Both the position numbers and the translations under genes were made by a program. Below are positions 10,436 through 23,631 of a stretch of 46,720 bases of DNA, one piece after another (the first letter of the stretch is position 1; each line of letters starts with the position of its first letter). This DNA is from Lysobacterales bacterium (GTDB lineage Bacteria; Pseudomonadota; Gammaproteobacteria; Xanthomonadales; SZUA-5), in the NCBI GenBank assembly GCA_022841325.1, contig JALHRS010000045.1, positions 1 to 46,720 on the forward strand. The letters are read 5' to 3'. The notes beneath the pieces were generated by a model that worked only from the letters and a program-made list of their open reading frames with translations, was not told the DNA's origin and did not search any database.

Positions 10436-11470
10436 ATGAGCAAGAACACCGCAGAGCGATACAAGATTGCCGTCGTCGGCGCTACCGGCGCGGTCGGCAC
10501 CACCATGCTGGAGATCCTGGCTGAGCGGAACTTCCCGGCCTCCGAGGTCGTGGCTCTGGCCAGCGCCCGTTCGGCCGGCTCGCGGGTGAAGTTCGGCGAG
10601 CAGTCGCTGAAAGTCCAGGATCTGGACAGCTACGACTTCAAGGATGTGGCCATCGCCCTGTTCTCGGCCGGTGGCAGCGTGTCCCGGGTCCATGCGCCGC
10701 GCGCGGTGGCCGCCGGTGCGATCGTGGTCGACAATACCAGCGAGTTTCGTTACGACGCCGACATTCCGCTGGTCGTCAGCGAAGTCAATCCGCACGCCAT
10801 TGCAGGCTTTCGCAAACGCGGCATCATCGCCAATCCGAACTGTTCGACGATGCAGATGCTGGTCGCCCTGGCGCCGCTGCATCGCGCCGCCGGTATCGTC
10901 CGCATCAACGTCGCCACCTATCAGTCGGTTAGCGGGGCCGGCCAGACCGGCATGGAGGAACTCGGCCGGCAGACCGCCAGCCTGCTGAACTTCCAGCCTA
11001 TCGAAGCGAAGAAATTCCCGGTCCAGATTGCCTTCAACCTGATCCCGCAGATCGACGTTTTCACCGACAACGGCTACACCAAGGAAGAAATGAAAATGGT
11101 ATGGGAAACCCAGAAAATTCTGGAGGACCCTGCCATCATGGTGAATCCGACGGCTGTTCGCGTGCCGGTGTTCTATGGCCACAGCGAGGCGGTGCATCTG
11201 GAGACTCGTGAAAAAATCACAGTTCAGCAGGCACGGGCTTTGCTCGAAGCTGCTCCGGGCGTGGTAGTAGTGGATGAAGCCCGGGCTGGCGGCTACCCGA
11301 CCCCGGTGACCCATGCTGCCGGCCAGGATCCGGTGTTTGTGGGGCGAATTCGCGAGGACATCAGTCACCCCAGAGGGCTGGACCTGTGGATCGTCTCCGA
11401 CAACATTCGTAAAGGTGCGGCCCTGAACGCAGTTCAGATCGCAGAACTATTGGTAAAATCCTACATGTGA
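10436..11470 (+). CDS. asd: Aspartate-semialdehyde dehydrogenase
   Basis: It reduces aspartyl-4-phosphate to aspartate semialdehyde with NADPH, at the branch to lysine, diaminopimelate, methionine and threonine. The protein has 344 residues. The nucleotide-binding loop is VGATGAVG (residues 14-21), and the catalytic Cys is C136 in NPNCSTMQM. The SGAGQTGMEEL segment marks the shorter type, which lacks the long insert of the E. coli enzyme. It follows aroC by seven bases and so probably belongs to the same transcript. The asd-fimV order is common in Pseudomonas and Xanthomonadales. Confidence 0.97.
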   Translation: MSKNTAERYKIAVVGATGAVGTTMLEILAERNFPASEVVALASARSAGSRVKFGEQSLKVQDLDSYDFKDVAIALFSAGGSVSRVHAPRAVAAGAIVVDNTSEFRYDADIPLVVSEVNPHAIAGFRKRGIIANPNCSTMQMLVALAPLHRAAGIVRINVATYQSVSGAGQTGMEELGRQTASLLNFQPIEAKKFPVQIAFNLIPQIDVFTDNGYTKEEMKMVWETQKILEDPAIMVNPTAVRVPVFYGHSEAVHLETREKITVQQARALLEAAPGVVVVDEARAGGYPTPVTHAAGQDPVFVGRIREDISHPRGLDLWIVSDNIRKGAALNAVQIAELLVKSYM

Positions 11471-11563
11471 TCTATAGTTACGTTCGCCTCATAAGGTCGT
11501 TTCGAGTTTCATGACCTAATACGCGGCCACCAATAGAAGCCGCACTGCCCTCGGGGGAGCTCC

Positions 11564-14239
<2,676 letters not shown>

Positions 14240-14271
14240 TCAATGCGCTAGACTAAGCCGTACACTTCGAG

Positions 14272-14298
14272 GGGCCGGGAAACCGGCCCTTCGGTTTT
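14272..14298 (+). terminator. Terminator-like hairpin between fimV and truA
   Basis: GGGCCGG, a GAAA tetraloop and CCGGCCC form a perfect 7-bp stem, followed by TTCGGTTTT. It sits 32 bases after the fimV stop and 27 bases before truA, so it may lower read-through from fimV into truA and the trp genes. Confidence 0.7.
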
Positions 14299-14324
14299 CT
14301 GGCTCCAGGGACCCGCACTCGGCA

Positions 14325-15095
14325 ATGCCCCGCTACGCACTCGGTGTCGAATACGATGGCAGTGATTTCCTCGGTTGGCAGGTTCAGCCGCAGGAGCCCA
14401 CGGTGCAATCGACCCTGGAACGGGCGCTGGCCTTCGTCGCTGCCGAGCCGGTGACCGTATTCTGCGCGGGCCGTACCGATACTGGCGTACATGCGCTGGG
14501 ACAGGTGGTCCATTTCGACTGCAGCGCCGAGCGCGCGGAGCGCGCCTGGATACTGGGCTGCAACTCGCGTCTGCCCGACAGCGTCGCCGTGCGCTGGGCC
14601 CAGCCCGTATCCGAGACCTTCCATGCCCGTTATTCGGCGCGCCGGCGCAGCTACCGCTATCGAATCCTGCGTAGGCCCACGCGGCCGGCGCTGGAGGCCC
14701 GCTATGTGCTGTGGGCACGCGAGGAACTGAACATCGAAGCCATGCGCCTGGCAGCGCAGGCTTTGGTGGGCAAGCACGATTTCACCAGCTTCCGCACGCT
14801 CGCCTGCCAGTCGAAATCACCCGTGCGCGAGGTCTACCAGATCAGCCTGATCGAAGCCGGCGAGCATCTGGACCTGCATTTCGAAGCCAATGCCTTCCTG
14901 CATCACATGATCCGCAATTTTGTCGGCAGTCTGCTCAAGGTGGCTCGCGGCGAACGCCCGGTGGCGTGGATTTCCGAGGTGCTGGCGGCGCGCGACCGCA
15001 GCAAGGCCGGCCCCACGGCGGCCGCGCATGCGCTGACCTTCATGGCGGCACGCTATCCGGCCGAATTTGCCTTGCCGGCGGAGCACACGCTTTGA
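14325..15095 (+). CDS. truA: tRNA pseudouridine(38-40) synthase
   Basis: It isomerises uridines 38-40 in the anticodon arm of many tRNAs to pseudouridine. The protein has 256 residues. The catalytic Asp is D52 in CAGRTDTGVHALGQ. The N-terminal LGVEYDGSDFLGWQ and the late HHMIRNFVGSLL are family signatures. The ATG at 14325 fits the family start, and an upstream in-frame start at 14190 would overlap fimV. The stop TGA overlaps the TTG start of trpF. The truA-trpF neighbourhood is conserved in gammaproteobacteria. Confidence 0.97.
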   Translation: MPRYALGVEYDGSDFLGWQVQPQEPTVQSTLERALAFVAAEPVTVFCAGRTDTGVHALGQVVHFDCSAERAERAWILGCNSRLPDSVAVRWAQPVSETFHARYSARRRSYRYRILRRPTRPALEARYVLWAREELNIEAMRLAAQALVGKHDFTSFRTLACQSKSPVREVYQISLIEAGEHLDLHFEANAFLHHMIRNFVGSLLKVARGERPVAWISEVLAARDRSKAGPTAAAHALTFMAARYPAEFALPAEHTL

Positions 15096-15736
15096 GCTAC
15101 CGGGCGCGTGTCAAGTTCTGCGGCATTACCCGCGCTGAAGACGCCCGCATCGCCGCCGATCTGGGTGTGGATGCGATCGGTCTGGTGTTCGTCCCCAGGA
15201 GTTCCCGTTTCCTCAGCGTGCAGGCTGCGGCTGAGATCTGCAGCGTCATTCCGCCGCTGATCCAGATCGTCGGCCTGTTCATGGATGCCGATGCCGACAC
15301 GGTGGAGGCGACACTGGCCGCGGTGCCGCTCGATCTGTTGCAGTTCCACGGCGCCGAAACGCCGGAGTTCTGCGACAGTTTCCGGCGTTCCCATGTCAAA
15401 GCGCTGGCGATGGGCGATGGTCTTGACGTCGAGTACGCGGCCGGACGCTATGCTCGGGCCCGTGGTGTGCTGCTGGACGCACATCGCAGTGGTGAGCAGG
15501 GCGGCACCGGCATGCGCTTTGACTGGTCAGGAATTCCGGCGCGTCTGGCGCCGAGGATCATTCTGGCCGGTGGCCTGGGACCGGACAATGTGGCGCAAGC
15601 CATCCGCCAGGTTCGCCCATACGCGGTCGATGTATCCAGTGGAATCGAATCGGCGCCGGGCATCAAGTGCCGGCGTCGCATGCAGCAATTCATGAATGAG
15701 GTGGATCGTGCAAGCCGAGATCAAGGGCGCGACTGA
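15092..15736 (+). CDS. trpF: Phosphoribosylanthranilate isomerase
   Basis: It carries out the Amadori rearrangement of phosphoribosylanthranilate in tryptophan synthesis. The 214 residues form a TIM barrel with VKFCGITR (catalytic Cys), [15 protein letters not shown] (catalytic Asp), [11 protein letters not shown] and the phosphate-binding VDVSSGIE. The start is a TTG at 15092 whose last two bases lie in the truA stop (TTGA). No ATG or GTG occurs upstream of the first core strand, so coupled initiation at this TTG is the best reading. The C-terminal tail after SAPGIK is unusually basic. The gene overlaps trpB by 29 bases. Confidence 0.94.
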   Translation: MSYRARVKFCGITRAEDARIAADLGVDAIGLVFVPRSSRFLSVQAAAEICSVIPPLIQIVGLFMDADADTVEATLAAVPLDLLQFHGAETPEFCDSFRRSHVKALAMGDGLDVEYAAGRYARARGVLLDAHRSGEQGGTGMRFDWSGIPARLAPRIILAGGLGPDNVAQAIRQVRPYAVDVSSGIESAPGIKCRRRMQQFMNEVDRASRDQGRD

Positions 15737-16940
15737 ACGCGTCGACTACGCCAGCTTTCCCGACGCCCGCGGGCACTTCGGGCCCTATGGCGGGAGTTTT
15801 GTCGCCGAGACCCTGATGGAGCCGCTGGCTGAACTGGCGGCCGCCTACGAGCGTTATCGGGTCGATCCCGAATTCATCGCCGAACTCGAACGCGATCGCA
15901 AGTATTACGTCGGTCGGCCGACGCCGATCTATCACGCCGAGCGCCTCAGCCGTGAAGTCGGTGGTGCCCAGATTCTGCTGAAACGCGAGGACCTGAATCA
16001 CACCGGTGCCCACAAGATCAACAACACCGTGGGCCAGGGTCTGTTGGCCAAACGCATGGGCAAGCGCCGCATCATCGCCGAGACCGGCGCCGGTCAGCAT
16101 GGCGTGGCCAGCGCCACCATTGCCGCACGGCTGGGTCTGGAGTGTGTGGTCTACATGGGCGCGGTCGATATCGAGCGCCAGGCCATCAACGTGTTCCGCA
16201 TGAAACTGCTGGGCGCTACCGTGGTGCCGGTGGAATCGGGTTCGCGCACCCTCAAGGATGCCCTCAACGAAGCCCTGCGCGACTGGGTGACCAATGTCGA
16301 TCACACCTTCTACATGATCGGCACCGTGGCCGGTCCGCATCCCTATCCGAAGATGGTGCGCGACTTCAACGCCATCGTCGGCCAGGAAGCGCGTCGCCAG
16401 ATGCTTGAGGAATACGGCAAGCTGCCCGAAGCGCTGGTGGCCTGTGTAGGCGGCGGATCCAATGCCATCGGCCTGTTCCATCCCTTCCTCGGCGACGATG
16501 CCGTTGGCATCTACGGGGTCGAAGCGGCGGGCGAGGGCATCGCCACCGGCAAGCACGCGGCCTCGCTGTCGGCCGGCGTGCCCGGCGTGCTGCATGGCAA
16601 CCGCACCTATCTGATTGCCGATGGCGACGGCCAGATCATCGAAACGCACTCGGTATCGGCCGGTCTCGACTATCCCGGCGTTGGTCCTGAGCACGCCTGG
16701 TTGAAGGACAGTGGTCGCGCCAACTACGTCGGCATCACCGACGATGAAGCCCTGGCCGCCTTCCACCAGCTGGCGAAGACCGAGGGTATTCTTGCCGCCC
16801 TCGAAAGCGCCCATGCGGTGGCCTATGGCGTCAAGCTGGCCGCCACCCTGCCGCGCGACCAGCACGTGCTGGTCAACCTGTCCGGTCGCGGCGACAAGGA
16901 CGTCAACACCATCGCCCGTCTCGAAGGCATCAGTCTTTGA
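15708..16940 (+). CDS. trpB: Tryptophan synthase beta chain
   Basis: It joins indole and serine to give tryptophan, using PLP, as the beta subunit of the alpha2-beta2 complex. The protein has 410 residues. The PLP lysine is K103 in HTGAHKINN, the phosphate-binding loop is GGGSNAIG, and the catalytic Glu lies in AETGAGQHG. The GTG at 15708 is preceded by GAGGTGG and gives the normal family N-terminus with FGPYGG near residue 24. An ATG at 15696 is possible but has no such site. The gene begins inside trpF and is followed by trpA after 39 bases. Confidence 0.97.
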   Translation: MQAEIKGATERVDYASFPDARGHFGPYGGSFVAETLMEPLAELAAAYERYRVDPEFIAELERDRKYYVGRPTPIYHAERLSREVGGAQILLKREDLNHTGAHKINNTVGQGLLAKRMGKRRIIAETGAGQHGVASATIAARLGLECVVYMGAVDIERQAINVFRMKLLGATVVPVESGSRTLKDALNEALRDWVTNVDHTFYMIGTVAGPHPYPKMVRDFNAIVGQEARRQMLEEYGKLPEALVACVGGGSNAIGLFHPFLGDDAVGIYGVEAAGEGIATGKHAASLSAGVPGVLHGNRTYLIADGDGQIIETHSVSAGLDYPGVGPEHAWLKDSGRANYVGITDDEALAAFHQLAKTEGILAALESAHAVAYGVKLAATLPRDQHVLVNLSGRGDKDVNTIARLEGISL

Positions 16941-16979
16941 AACGGCAGCGGCATCTGAATCAGTTCAAGGAAGTACAGG

Positions 16980-17792
16980 ATGAATCGCATCGACGCGCGT
17001 TTTGCCGGGCTCAAGAGCGCGGCGCGACCAGGACTCATCACCTTCGTGACTGCAGGTGATCCGGACCCGACCCTGACCGTGCCTGTGATGCATGCGCTGG
17101 TGCGCCACGGCGCCGACCTGATCGAACTGGGCATGCCCTTTTCCGATCCGATGGCCGACGGTCCGGTGATCCAGCAGGCCAACGAGCGGGCGCTGGCCAA
17201 GCATGTGGGCCTGAACCACGTGCTCGACAGCGTACGCGCCTTCCGCGCCGACGATGCCAGCACGCCAGTGGTGCTGATGGGCTATCTGAACCCGATCGAG
17301 CGTTACGGCTTCCCGCGTTTTGCCGAAGCCGCAGCCGGTGCCGGTGCCGATGGCATGTTGCTGGTCGACTGTCCGATCGAGGAATCCGGCGACTACGAAA
17401 CCACCCTGGAGTCGCTGGGCCTGCGCCAGATCTATCTGCTGGCGCCGACCACGCCGCCGGCCCGGCGCGCGCGCATCGCCGCCAAGGCCAGTGGCTTTCT
17501 CTATTACGTGTCCTTCAAGGGCATCACCGGTGCCGTCCATCTGGAACAGGGCAGTGCGGTGGCAGCCCTGGAAGAACTGCGCGGGCTGAGTCAGGTTCCC
17601 ATCGCGGTGGGATTCGGCATCAAGGATGCACAGAGCGCAGCGGCTCTGGGCGCGCACGCCGAGGCGGTCGTCATCGGCAGCGCCCTGGTCGAAGGATTGA
17701 ACGGTGCGGTCGATGCGGCCGACGTCGATCGCCGTCTGGCCGCATTCCTGCCACCGATACGCGACGCCCTGCACGCGCTGGCGCCAGTCTGA
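16980..17792 (+). CDS. trpA: Tryptophan synthase alpha chain
   Basis: It cleaves indole-3-glycerol phosphate to indole, which passes through a tunnel to TrpB. The 270 residues form a TIM barrel with catalytic E49 and D60 in LIELGMPFSDPMADGPVIQ. It also has the phosphate-binding VGFGIK. An AAGGA site precedes the ATG. With trpF and trpB it forms the second half of a split tryptophan pathway, the usual arrangement in Xanthomonadales. Confidence 0.98.
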   Translation: MNRIDARFAGLKSAARPGLITFVTAGDPDPTLTVPVMHALVRHGADLIELGMPFSDPMADGPVIQQANERALAKHVGLNHVLDSVRAFRADDASTPVVLMGYLNPIERYGFPRFAEAAAGAGADGMLLVDCPIEESGDYETTLESLGLRQIYLLAPTTPPARRARIAAKASGFLYYVSFKGITGAVHLEQGSAVAALEELRGLSQVPIAVGFGIKDAQSAAALGAHAEAVVIGSALVEGLNGAVDAADVDRRLAAFLPPIRDALHALAPV

Positions 17793-17913
17793 GCCGGTTG
17801 CGGACGTCGTTCGCGTCCGGCGTTAGACTGCGTTATCGGAGTAGCCCGGCGAATCCACCCGCCGTTTGTGCATTTGCTCCTGTCCCCTTGCCCATTCCTG
17901 GCGAAAACTGACT

Positions 17914-18801
17914 ATGAGTTGGCTCAGCAAACTGATGCCCGCACGCATCCGCACCGAAGGTACTGCCAAGCGCAACGTGCCGGAAGGATTGTGGGAGAAA
18001 TGTCCCTCCTGCGCCGCCGTGCTCTACGGACCGGAGCTGGAGCGCAATCTGCGGGTGTGCCCCAAGTGCAATCACCACATGAGCATCTCCGGCCGCAAAC
18101 GGCTGGAGAACCTCTTCGATCCCGGCAGCATGATGGAGATCGACACCCACCTGATGCCCTTCGATGCACTCAAGTTCCGCGATTCCAAGCGCTACCGTGA
18201 CCGCCTGATCGCCGCCCAGCGCCAGACCGGCGAGAAGGATGCGCTGGTGTCGGCGCGTGGTCTGCTCAAGGGCCGGGCGCTGATCGCCAGTGCCTTCGAA
18301 TTCGGGTTCATGGGTGGCTCGATGGGTTCGGTGGTTGGTGAGCGCTTCACCTGCGCCGCCGAGCGTGCGCTCGATGAGCGCGCGCCCTTCGTCAATTTCT
18401 CGGCCACCGGCGGAGCGCGCATGCAGGAAGGCCTGTACTCGCTGATGCAGATGGCCAAGACTTCGGCCGCGCTGGCGCGTCTGCGCCGGGCCGGGGTGCC
18501 TTTCATCTCGGTACTGACGCATCCGACCACCGGCGGCGTTTCGGCCAGCCTCGGCATGCTCGGGGACATGAATCTGGCGGAGCCGCAGGCCCTGATCGGC
18601 TTTGCCGGGCCGCGGGTGATCGAGCAGACCGTGCGCGAGACCCTGCCCGAGGGCTTCCAGCGCAGTGAGTTTCTGGTCGACAAGGGCGCCATCGACGCCA
18701 TCATCGACCGCCGCGAACTGCGCGATCGTCTGGCCGCGATGCTGGCCATCCTGATGCGCCAGTCGGTGCCGGCCAACGTCAGCAGCAGCGTCAGCGCCTG
18801 A
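17914..18801 (+). CDS. accD: Acetyl-CoA carboxylase carboxyltransferase beta subunit
   Basis: It is part of the carboxyltransferase that moves the carboxyl from biotin to acetyl-CoA to make malonyl-CoA for fatty acids. The protein has 295 residues. The N-terminal zinc ribbon has C30, C33, C49 and C52 (CPSC, CPKC). The crotonase-like core shows [25 protein letters not shown] and PTTGGVSAS. The ATG at 17914 gives the family start [16 protein letters not shown] 121-base gap separates it from trpA, enough for its own promoter. Confidence 0.98.
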   Translation: MSWLSKLMPARIRTEGTAKRNVPEGLWEKCPSCAAVLYGPELERNLRVCPKCNHHMSISGRKRLENLFDPGSMMEIDTHLMPFDALKFRDSKRYRDRLIAAQRQTGEKDALVSARGLLKGRALIASAFEFGFMGGSMGSVVGERFTCAAERALDERAPFVNFSATGGARMQEGLYSLMQMAKTSAALARLRRAGVPFISVLTHPTTGGVSASLGMLGDMNLAEPQALIGFAGPRVIEQTVRETLPEGFQRSEFLVDKGAIDAIIDRRELRDRLAAMLAILMRQSVPANVSSSVSA

Positions 18802-18859
18802 AGCTCGTGCCTGAGTCCGGTTGCGCGGCAGCGGACGCGTGCGCGGCGAGGGCGTGGGC

Positions 18860-20128
18860 ATGAGTGCGACGCCCACCCGCGGTGACTCCCTGGCCCTGTG
18901 GCTGCAGTACCTGGAAGGGCTGCATCCGCGCGGCATAGACCTGGGACTGGATCGCGTCGGAGCCGTGTATGCGGCACTGGGCTCGCCGCGACCGGCGCCG
19001 GTCTGCATCACCGTCGGCGGCACCAACGGCAAGGGTTCCACCGTGGCCTTGCTGTCGGGCATGTTGCAGCAAGCCGGATACCGGGTCGGCCGCTATACCT
19101 CGCCTCACCTGCTGCGCTACAACGAGCGTCTGCATGTCGGCGACGAGGAATCCGCCGATGCGGCGTGGGTTGAGGCTTTTGCGCGGATCGATCAGGCCCG
19201 CGGCCAGATTTCGCTGAGCTATTTCGAGTTCGGCACGCTCGCCGCCTTCCTGCTGCTGGCAGCAGCAGGCCTGGATGCTGCCGTTCTCGAGGTCGGGCTC
19301 GGCGGGCGCCTGGACGCGGTCAATCTGATCGATGCCGATGCTGCCATCCTGACCAGCGTCGGCCTGGATCATCAGGAATACCTCGGCAATACCCGCGAGC
19401 AGATCGGCTGGGACAAGGCCCACATCTTCCGCGCCGGGCGGCCGGCCGTGATCGCGGCGCTGGATCTGCCGCCGAGCGTGATCGAGGTGGCGAAGCAGAT
19501 CGGCGCTGCCATTCATGTGTTGCCCGAGATCGAGCCTGTGCAGGGCCAGCACTGGCGCTGCCCGCTGCCGGATGGCGGCAACATCGAATTGCCGGCACCG
19601 CTGTTGCAGGCGCCGCACCAGACCCGCAATGCCTGCGCCGCGGTCTGGGCCTGGATGCTGCTCGGCCAGCGCCTGCCGTTTTCGGCGCAGGCGGCAGCGC
19701 GCGGAATCGCCCAGACCCAGCTACCCGGACGGCTGCAGCGTCTGCCTGCAGCGGTCGAGACCTGGGTGGACGTGGCCCACAATGGCGAGGCGGCCGCCAG
19801 TCTGGCTGCCTGGCTGCGGTGCCAGCCGCAGAAACCCACGGTTGCGATCTTCGCGGCGCTGGCCGACAAGGACCTGGCCGCGATCGTTGATCCGCTGGCG
19901 CAGGCTTTTGCGGGCTGGATCGTGCTCGACCTGCGCACCCGCTCGCCCCGAGCCGCGGACCCGCTGGCGCAGAGCCGAGCGCTGCGCAACCTGTTGCCGG
20001 CGACAGTGGCGGTCGAGAATGCCGACACCCTGGCCAGAGCGCGCGCCATGGCGGAAACCATGGCGTCGCAACGCGGCCGTATCCTGATCTTCGGCTCATT
20101 CGTCACGGTCGCCGCGGCACTCGCCTGA
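18860..20128 (+). CDS. folC: Bifunctional dihydrofolate/folylpolyglutamate synthase
   Basis: It adds glutamate to dihydropteroate and extends polyglutamate tails on folates. The protein has 422 residues. The P-loop GGTNGKGST lies at about 53-61, followed by YTSPHLLRYNER, the EVGLGGRLDA motif, and SVGLDHQEYLG, which contributes metal ligands. The C-terminal Mur-ligase-like domain has DVAHNGEAA. The ATG at 18860 is preferred over a TTG at 18821. The accD-folC-dedD-cvpA-purF order is the classic gammaproteobacterial one. Confidence 0.97.
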   Translation: MSATPTRGDSLALWLQYLEGLHPRGIDLGLDRVGAVYAALGSPRPAPVCITVGGTNGKGSTVALLSGMLQQAGYRVGRYTSPHLLRYNERLHVGDEESADAAWVEAFARIDQARGQISLSYFEFGTLAAFLLLAAAGLDAAVLEVGLGGRLDAVNLIDADAAILTSVGLDHQEYLGNTREQIGWDKAHIFRAGRPAVIAALDLPPSVIEVAKQIGAAIHVLPEIEPVQGQHWRCPLPDGGNIELPAPLLQAPHQTRNACAAVWAWMLLGQRLPFSAQAAARGIAQTQLPGRLQRLPAAVETWVDVAHNGEAAASLAAWLRCQPQKPTVAIFAALADKDLAAIVDPLAQAFAGWIVLDLRTRSPRAADPLAQSRALRNLLPATVAVENADTLARARAMAETMASQRGRILIFGSFVTVAAALA

Positions 20129-20202
20129 ATGATGCCCACGGTGGAGGCCGCGCTCCGTGCCGGCCAGCCTATACTCGGGCTCTTCGCGCTACCCGACCGC
20201 TC

Positions 20203-21156
20203 ATGACTATGGACGATGCTCTTCGCCAACGCCTGGTAGGCGCCGCTGTGATCATTGCCCTGGCGGTGATCTTCGTGCCGATGCTGCTGGATTCTCCGGA
20301 AGATCCGGCACGCACGCAGCAGGTGGACCTCAGCATTCCGCCGCGGACCGAGCCGGGAATCGAAACCCGCCGCTTGCCGCTGGACCCGGCGATGACCGCG
20401 CCCGTGCCCAGTACCGAAACGCTGGCGGCAGACACGCCGGAAACCGTGGCCGAGCCAGTGCCGGCGCCCGACGCTGGTGGAATCGAGCCAGTTCATGAAT
20501 CCGTTTCCGCCGCGCCCGCACCGCCGAAGCCAGCACCAGCGCCCGCCACGGTGACGGCGGAGCCGCCGGCAGCGGAACCACCGGCAGCCGAGCCGGCGCC
20601 GACCAAACCGTCAGCCACCATGCCGACCCCGGCGAAAGGTGGGCGCTTCCTGGCCCAGTTCGGCAGCTATGCCGAGCGCAGCAATGCCGAATCGCTGCTG
20701 CGCGATCTGGCCAAGGCCGGCGTACCTGCAGATATCGAGGTCCTGAAGAGCGGCTCAGGTCGATCGCTGCACCGGGTGCGTTCGAGGCCTTATGCCACGC
20801 GCACCGAAGCCGACTCTGCTCGATTGGGCGCGCAGCGACAGATTGCCGGCCTGGCCAGCACGGTCATCGAATTGCCGCCGGCCGATGCCAGTCAGTCGAC
20901 ACCGGCTGCCGCCAATCTCTCCGGTTGGGCGGTCCAGGTCGGCGTGTACACGCGCAAGGACGGCGCCGATGAACTGGTCACGCGTCTGCGCGGGGCCGGC
21001 TACGCCGCTTTTGTCGAACCGATCAAGCTGGCCGGTGGACAGACCAGCCATCGGGTGCGGGTGGGACCGGAAGTCCGACGCGAGAATGCCCAGCGCATCC
21101 AGTCCGAAATCAAGGCCAAATTCAAGATCGATGCGCTGGTGGTTTCCCATCCCTGA
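20203..21156 (+). CDS. dedD: DedD-like SPOR-domain protein with two SPOR repeats
   Basis: SPOR proteins bind denuded glycan strands at the division septum. This 317-residue protein has a short cytoplasmic N-terminus, one transmembrane helix (about 11-29) and a long Pro/Ala/Glu-rich periplasmic linker. Two SPOR domains follow. The first is at about 147-222 (GGRFLAQFGSYAERSNA) and the second at about 240-315 (GWAVQVGVYTRKDGADEL). E. coli DedD has one SPOR domain, so the tandem pair is a difference. ATG codons at 20203 and 20209 are both possible. TATACT lies upstream near 20169 as a possible -10 hexamer. Confidence 0.9.
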   Translation: MTMDDALRQRLVGAAVIIALAVIFVPMLLDSPEDPARTQQVDLSIPPRTEPGIETRRLPLDPAMTAPVPSTETLAADTPETVAEPVPAPDAGGIEPVHESVSAAPAPPKPAPAPATVTAEPPAAEPPAAEPAPTKPSATMPTPAKGGRFLAQFGSYAERSNAESLLRDLAKAGVPADIEVLKSGSGRSLHRVRSRPYATRTEADSARLGAQRQIAGLASTVIELPPADASQSTPAAANLSGWAVQVGVYTRKDGADELVTRLRGAGYAAFVEPIKLAGGQTSHRVRVGPEVRRENAQRIQSEIKAKFKIDALVVSHP

Positions 21157-21189
21157 GGTGCAGCCGCGCGGTCGAATGAGGCCCCACGC

Positions 21190-21729
21190 ATGATCTGGGT
21201 GGATTGGCTGATCGTCGGCATCATCGCGCTGTCGGCCGCCATCAGCCTGATTCGCGGTTTCGTGGTCGAAGCGCTGTCGATCATCATCTGGGTGGTGGCG
21301 CTGTGGGCGGCCTTCCAGTTCACCGGGCCCTTCGCTCACACCTTTCTGGGCGGCATCGAGCTGCCGTCGGTGCGCCTGGCGGTGTCCGCACTCATTCTGA
21401 TCATCGCCATCCTGATGCTGGGCTCGATGTTGAGCTGGGTGCTGGGGCGGCTGGTGCGCTCCACCGGTCTCAGCGGCACCGATCGCCTGCTCGGCGGCGT
21501 GTTCGGCGTCATCCGCGGCGCCCTGACCGTGGTGTCGCTGGTCGCGGTGGCCAGCTGGACCCCGGTCTGCCAGGATCCCTGGTGGCAGCAGTCGCAGCTG
21601 ATACCCACGGTGGAGGCGCTGGCGATGCAGGCTCGCGATTTCCTGCCGGAGCGCCTGCGTGAGATCATAGGCAGCTGCCGCCAGCACACTGCGCCAGTCC
21701 CGGTGACGCTGCCGGATACTGAAATCTGA
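21190..21729 (+). CDS. cvpA: CvpA family membrane protein
   Basis: CvpA is an inner-membrane protein needed for colicin V production in E. coli and linked to envelope stress tolerance. The 179-residue protein has four hydrophobic segments (about 5-25, 30-46, 63-84 and 103-122) and the family motif [12 protein letters not shown] near the start. It follows dedD by 33 bases and precedes purF by 28, in the standard operon order. A Cys-containing soluble tail follows the last helix. Confidence 0.94.
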   Translation: MIWVDWLIVGIIALSAAISLIRGFVVEALSIIIWVVALWAAFQFTGPFAHTFLGGIELPSVRLAVSALILIIAILMLGSMLSWVLGRLVRSTGLSGTDRLLGGVFGVIRGALTVVSLVAVASWTPVCQDPWWQQSQLIPTVEALAMQARDFLPERLREIIGSCRQHTAPVPVTLPDTEI

Positions 21730-21757
21730 CACCCCGTTCCAGTTCAGGATCAAACCC

Positions 21758-23245
21758 ATGTGCGGAATCATCGGCATTGTTGGCCGAAGCGAAGTCGCCA
21801 CGGCGCTCTACGACGGTCTGACCGTCCTTCAGCATCGCGGTCAGGATGCCGCCGGCATCGCCACCTATGACGGTAAGCGCCTGCACCTGTCCAAGGGCAA
21901 GGGCCTGGCCCGGGATGTCTTCGACAGCGCCTCCATGTCCGGCCTGCACGGCTACATGGGTATCGGTCATTGCCGCTACCCGACGGCAGGCACCGAGGGT
22001 GCCACCGAAGCCCAGCCCTTTTACGTGAATTCCCCCTTTGGCATTGCCCTGGCCCATAACGGCAATCTGACCAATACCCGCGCCCTGATGCGTGAGGTCT
22101 TTGCCGAGGACCGCCGCCACATCAATTCCGAATCCGATTCGGAAGTGCTGCTCAATGTCTTTGCCCACGAACTGCAGGCCCAGGAACGGCTGCGACTGGA
22201 ACCCGAGCATCTGTTCAAGGCGGTTGCCGGCGTCCACAACCGCTGTGTCGGTGGCTACGCCATCGTCGCCCTGGTGCTGGGCTACGGCATGGTCGGATTC
22301 CGCGATCCCAATGGCATCCGTCCGCTGGTCATCGGCCGCCGCGAGACCGCCGAGGGCACCGAGTGGGCGCTGGCCTCGGAAAGCGTGGCGCTGGACATCC
22401 TGGGTTTTCAGCGCGTGCGCGATGTGGCGCCGGGTGAGGCGGTGCTGATCACCACCGAAGGCGAATTCCTGGCCCGCCAGTGCGCGGCCAGCAAGGTGCA
22501 CGCGCCGTGTATCTTCGAATACGTCTACCTGGCGCGGCCGGATTCGATGATCGAGGATGTCTCGGTCTACAAGGCGCGATTGCGCATGGGCGAACGTCTG
22601 GCCCACAAGATCCGCCGGCTGCGGCCCGAGCACGACATCGACGTGATCATTCCGGTGCCGGACACGTCGCGCAGCGCCGCCATCGCCATGGGCAAGGTGC
22701 TTGGTGTCGAATACCGTGAGGGCTTCGTCAAGAACCGCTACATCGGTCGCACCTTCATCATGCCGGGTCAGAAGGAACGGGTGAAATCGGTGCGCCGCAA
22801 GCTCAATCCAATGGAACTGGAGTTCCGCAACAAGGTGGTCATGCTGGTCGACGATTCCATCGTTCGCGGCACCACCAGCAAGCAGATCGTGCAGATGGCG
22901 CGGGAAGCCGGTGCCCGCAAGGTGTACCTGGCCTCGGCGGCGCCGCCGGTGCGCTATCCCAATGTCTACGGCATCGACATGCCCTCGGTCAGCGAACTGG
23001 TGGCGCATGGTCGCAACGAGGCGGAGATCGAAGCCTTCATCGGCTGTGACTGGTTGATCTACCAGGATCTGGAGGATCTGATCGCCGCGGTCCAGGAGGG
23101 CAATCCGGAGCTGACCCAGTTCGACACTTCCTGTTTCAGTGGTGAGTACGTCACCGGCCTCAGCGACAGCTATCTGCAGCAGCTGGAGCTGCTGCGCTCC
23201 GACGAAGCCAAGGAACGTCAGCGCACGCCGGTCGCCAGCGCTTGA
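21758..23245 (+). CDS. purF: Amidophosphoribosyltransferase
   Basis: It makes 5-phosphoribosylamine from PRPP and glutamine, the first step of purine synthesis. The protein has 495 residues. The N-terminal nucleophile Cys2 follows Met directly (MCGIIGIVG). The glutaminase domain has GHCRYPTAG and LAHNGNLTN, and the PRPP loop is [18 protein letters not shown]. It ends the conserved operon. Repeats start 17 bases after the stop. Confidence 0.98.
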   Translation: MCGIIGIVGRSEVATALYDGLTVLQHRGQDAAGIATYDGKRLHLSKGKGLARDVFDSASMSGLHGYMGIGHCRYPTAGTEGATEAQPFYVNSPFGIALAHNGNLTNTRALMREVFAEDRRHINSESDSEVLLNVFAHELQAQERLRLEPEHLFKAVAGVHNRCVGGYAIVALVLGYGMVGFRDPNGIRPLVIGRRETAEGTEWALASESVALDILGFQRVRDVAPGEAVLITTEGEFLARQCAASKVHAPCIFEYVYLARPDSMIEDVSVYKARLRMGERLAHKIRRLRPEHDIDVIIPVPDTSRSAAIAMGKVLGVEYREGFVKNRYIGRTFIMPGQKERVKSVRRKLNPMELEFRNKVVMLVDDSIVRGTTSKQIVQMAREAGARKVYLASAAPPVRYPNVYGIDMPSVSELVAHGRNEAEIEAFIGCDWLIYQDLEDLIAAVQEGNPELTQFDTSCFSGEYVTGLSDSYLQQLELLRSDEAKERQRTPVASA

Positions 23246-23631
23246 TGGAGACGCCGCATTCGTAGGCGCGGCCTTGCGTCGCCACCGCGAAAACCGGGAC
23301 TTGCCGCAAGCGATTTCCGGAAGCAGGACGCAAAGAACGCAAAGGAAAAGCAGAAAGGAAGCGAAGAAAGGACGCGAAGAAAGGATCGGGCAATCCTTGA
23401 ATTGCTCTACTCTGCGTTCTCCGCGTTGATGATTCTGCTATCAGGTGGCCTGAAACACGTTCCCGCGCCCGGTTCCGACGTTGGCGGCCCCGCCGCACCG
23501 CAAGAGCGCTCCTCCAAAAGGCCCGTCGCCTGTAGCGACCTTGCGTCGCGACCAAGACGAACACAATCGCTCACTGGCTGCAACAGGCACCAATCAGCGC
23601 CCATACCAAAGCCCATGACCGCACTACAGCA
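23246..23631. other. Repeat-filled gap after purF
   Basis: No gene is seen. A GTAG arm of the GCGACCTTGCGTCGC family begins at 23262 and runs into a purine-rich segment (about 23325-23395). This holds repeated acgcaaag and agaaagga words. Its partner strand appears as ctctgcgttctccgcg near 23408. A second inverted pair of the same REP family spans about 23492-23553, with GTAG at 23532. The same succession occurs inverted at 42350-42533. Confidence 0.8.

Noticed and set aside
18821..18859. An earlier TTG start for folC
   Set aside because: It adds an unconserved Gly/Arg-rich stretch, and the ATG at 18860 fits the family N-terminus.
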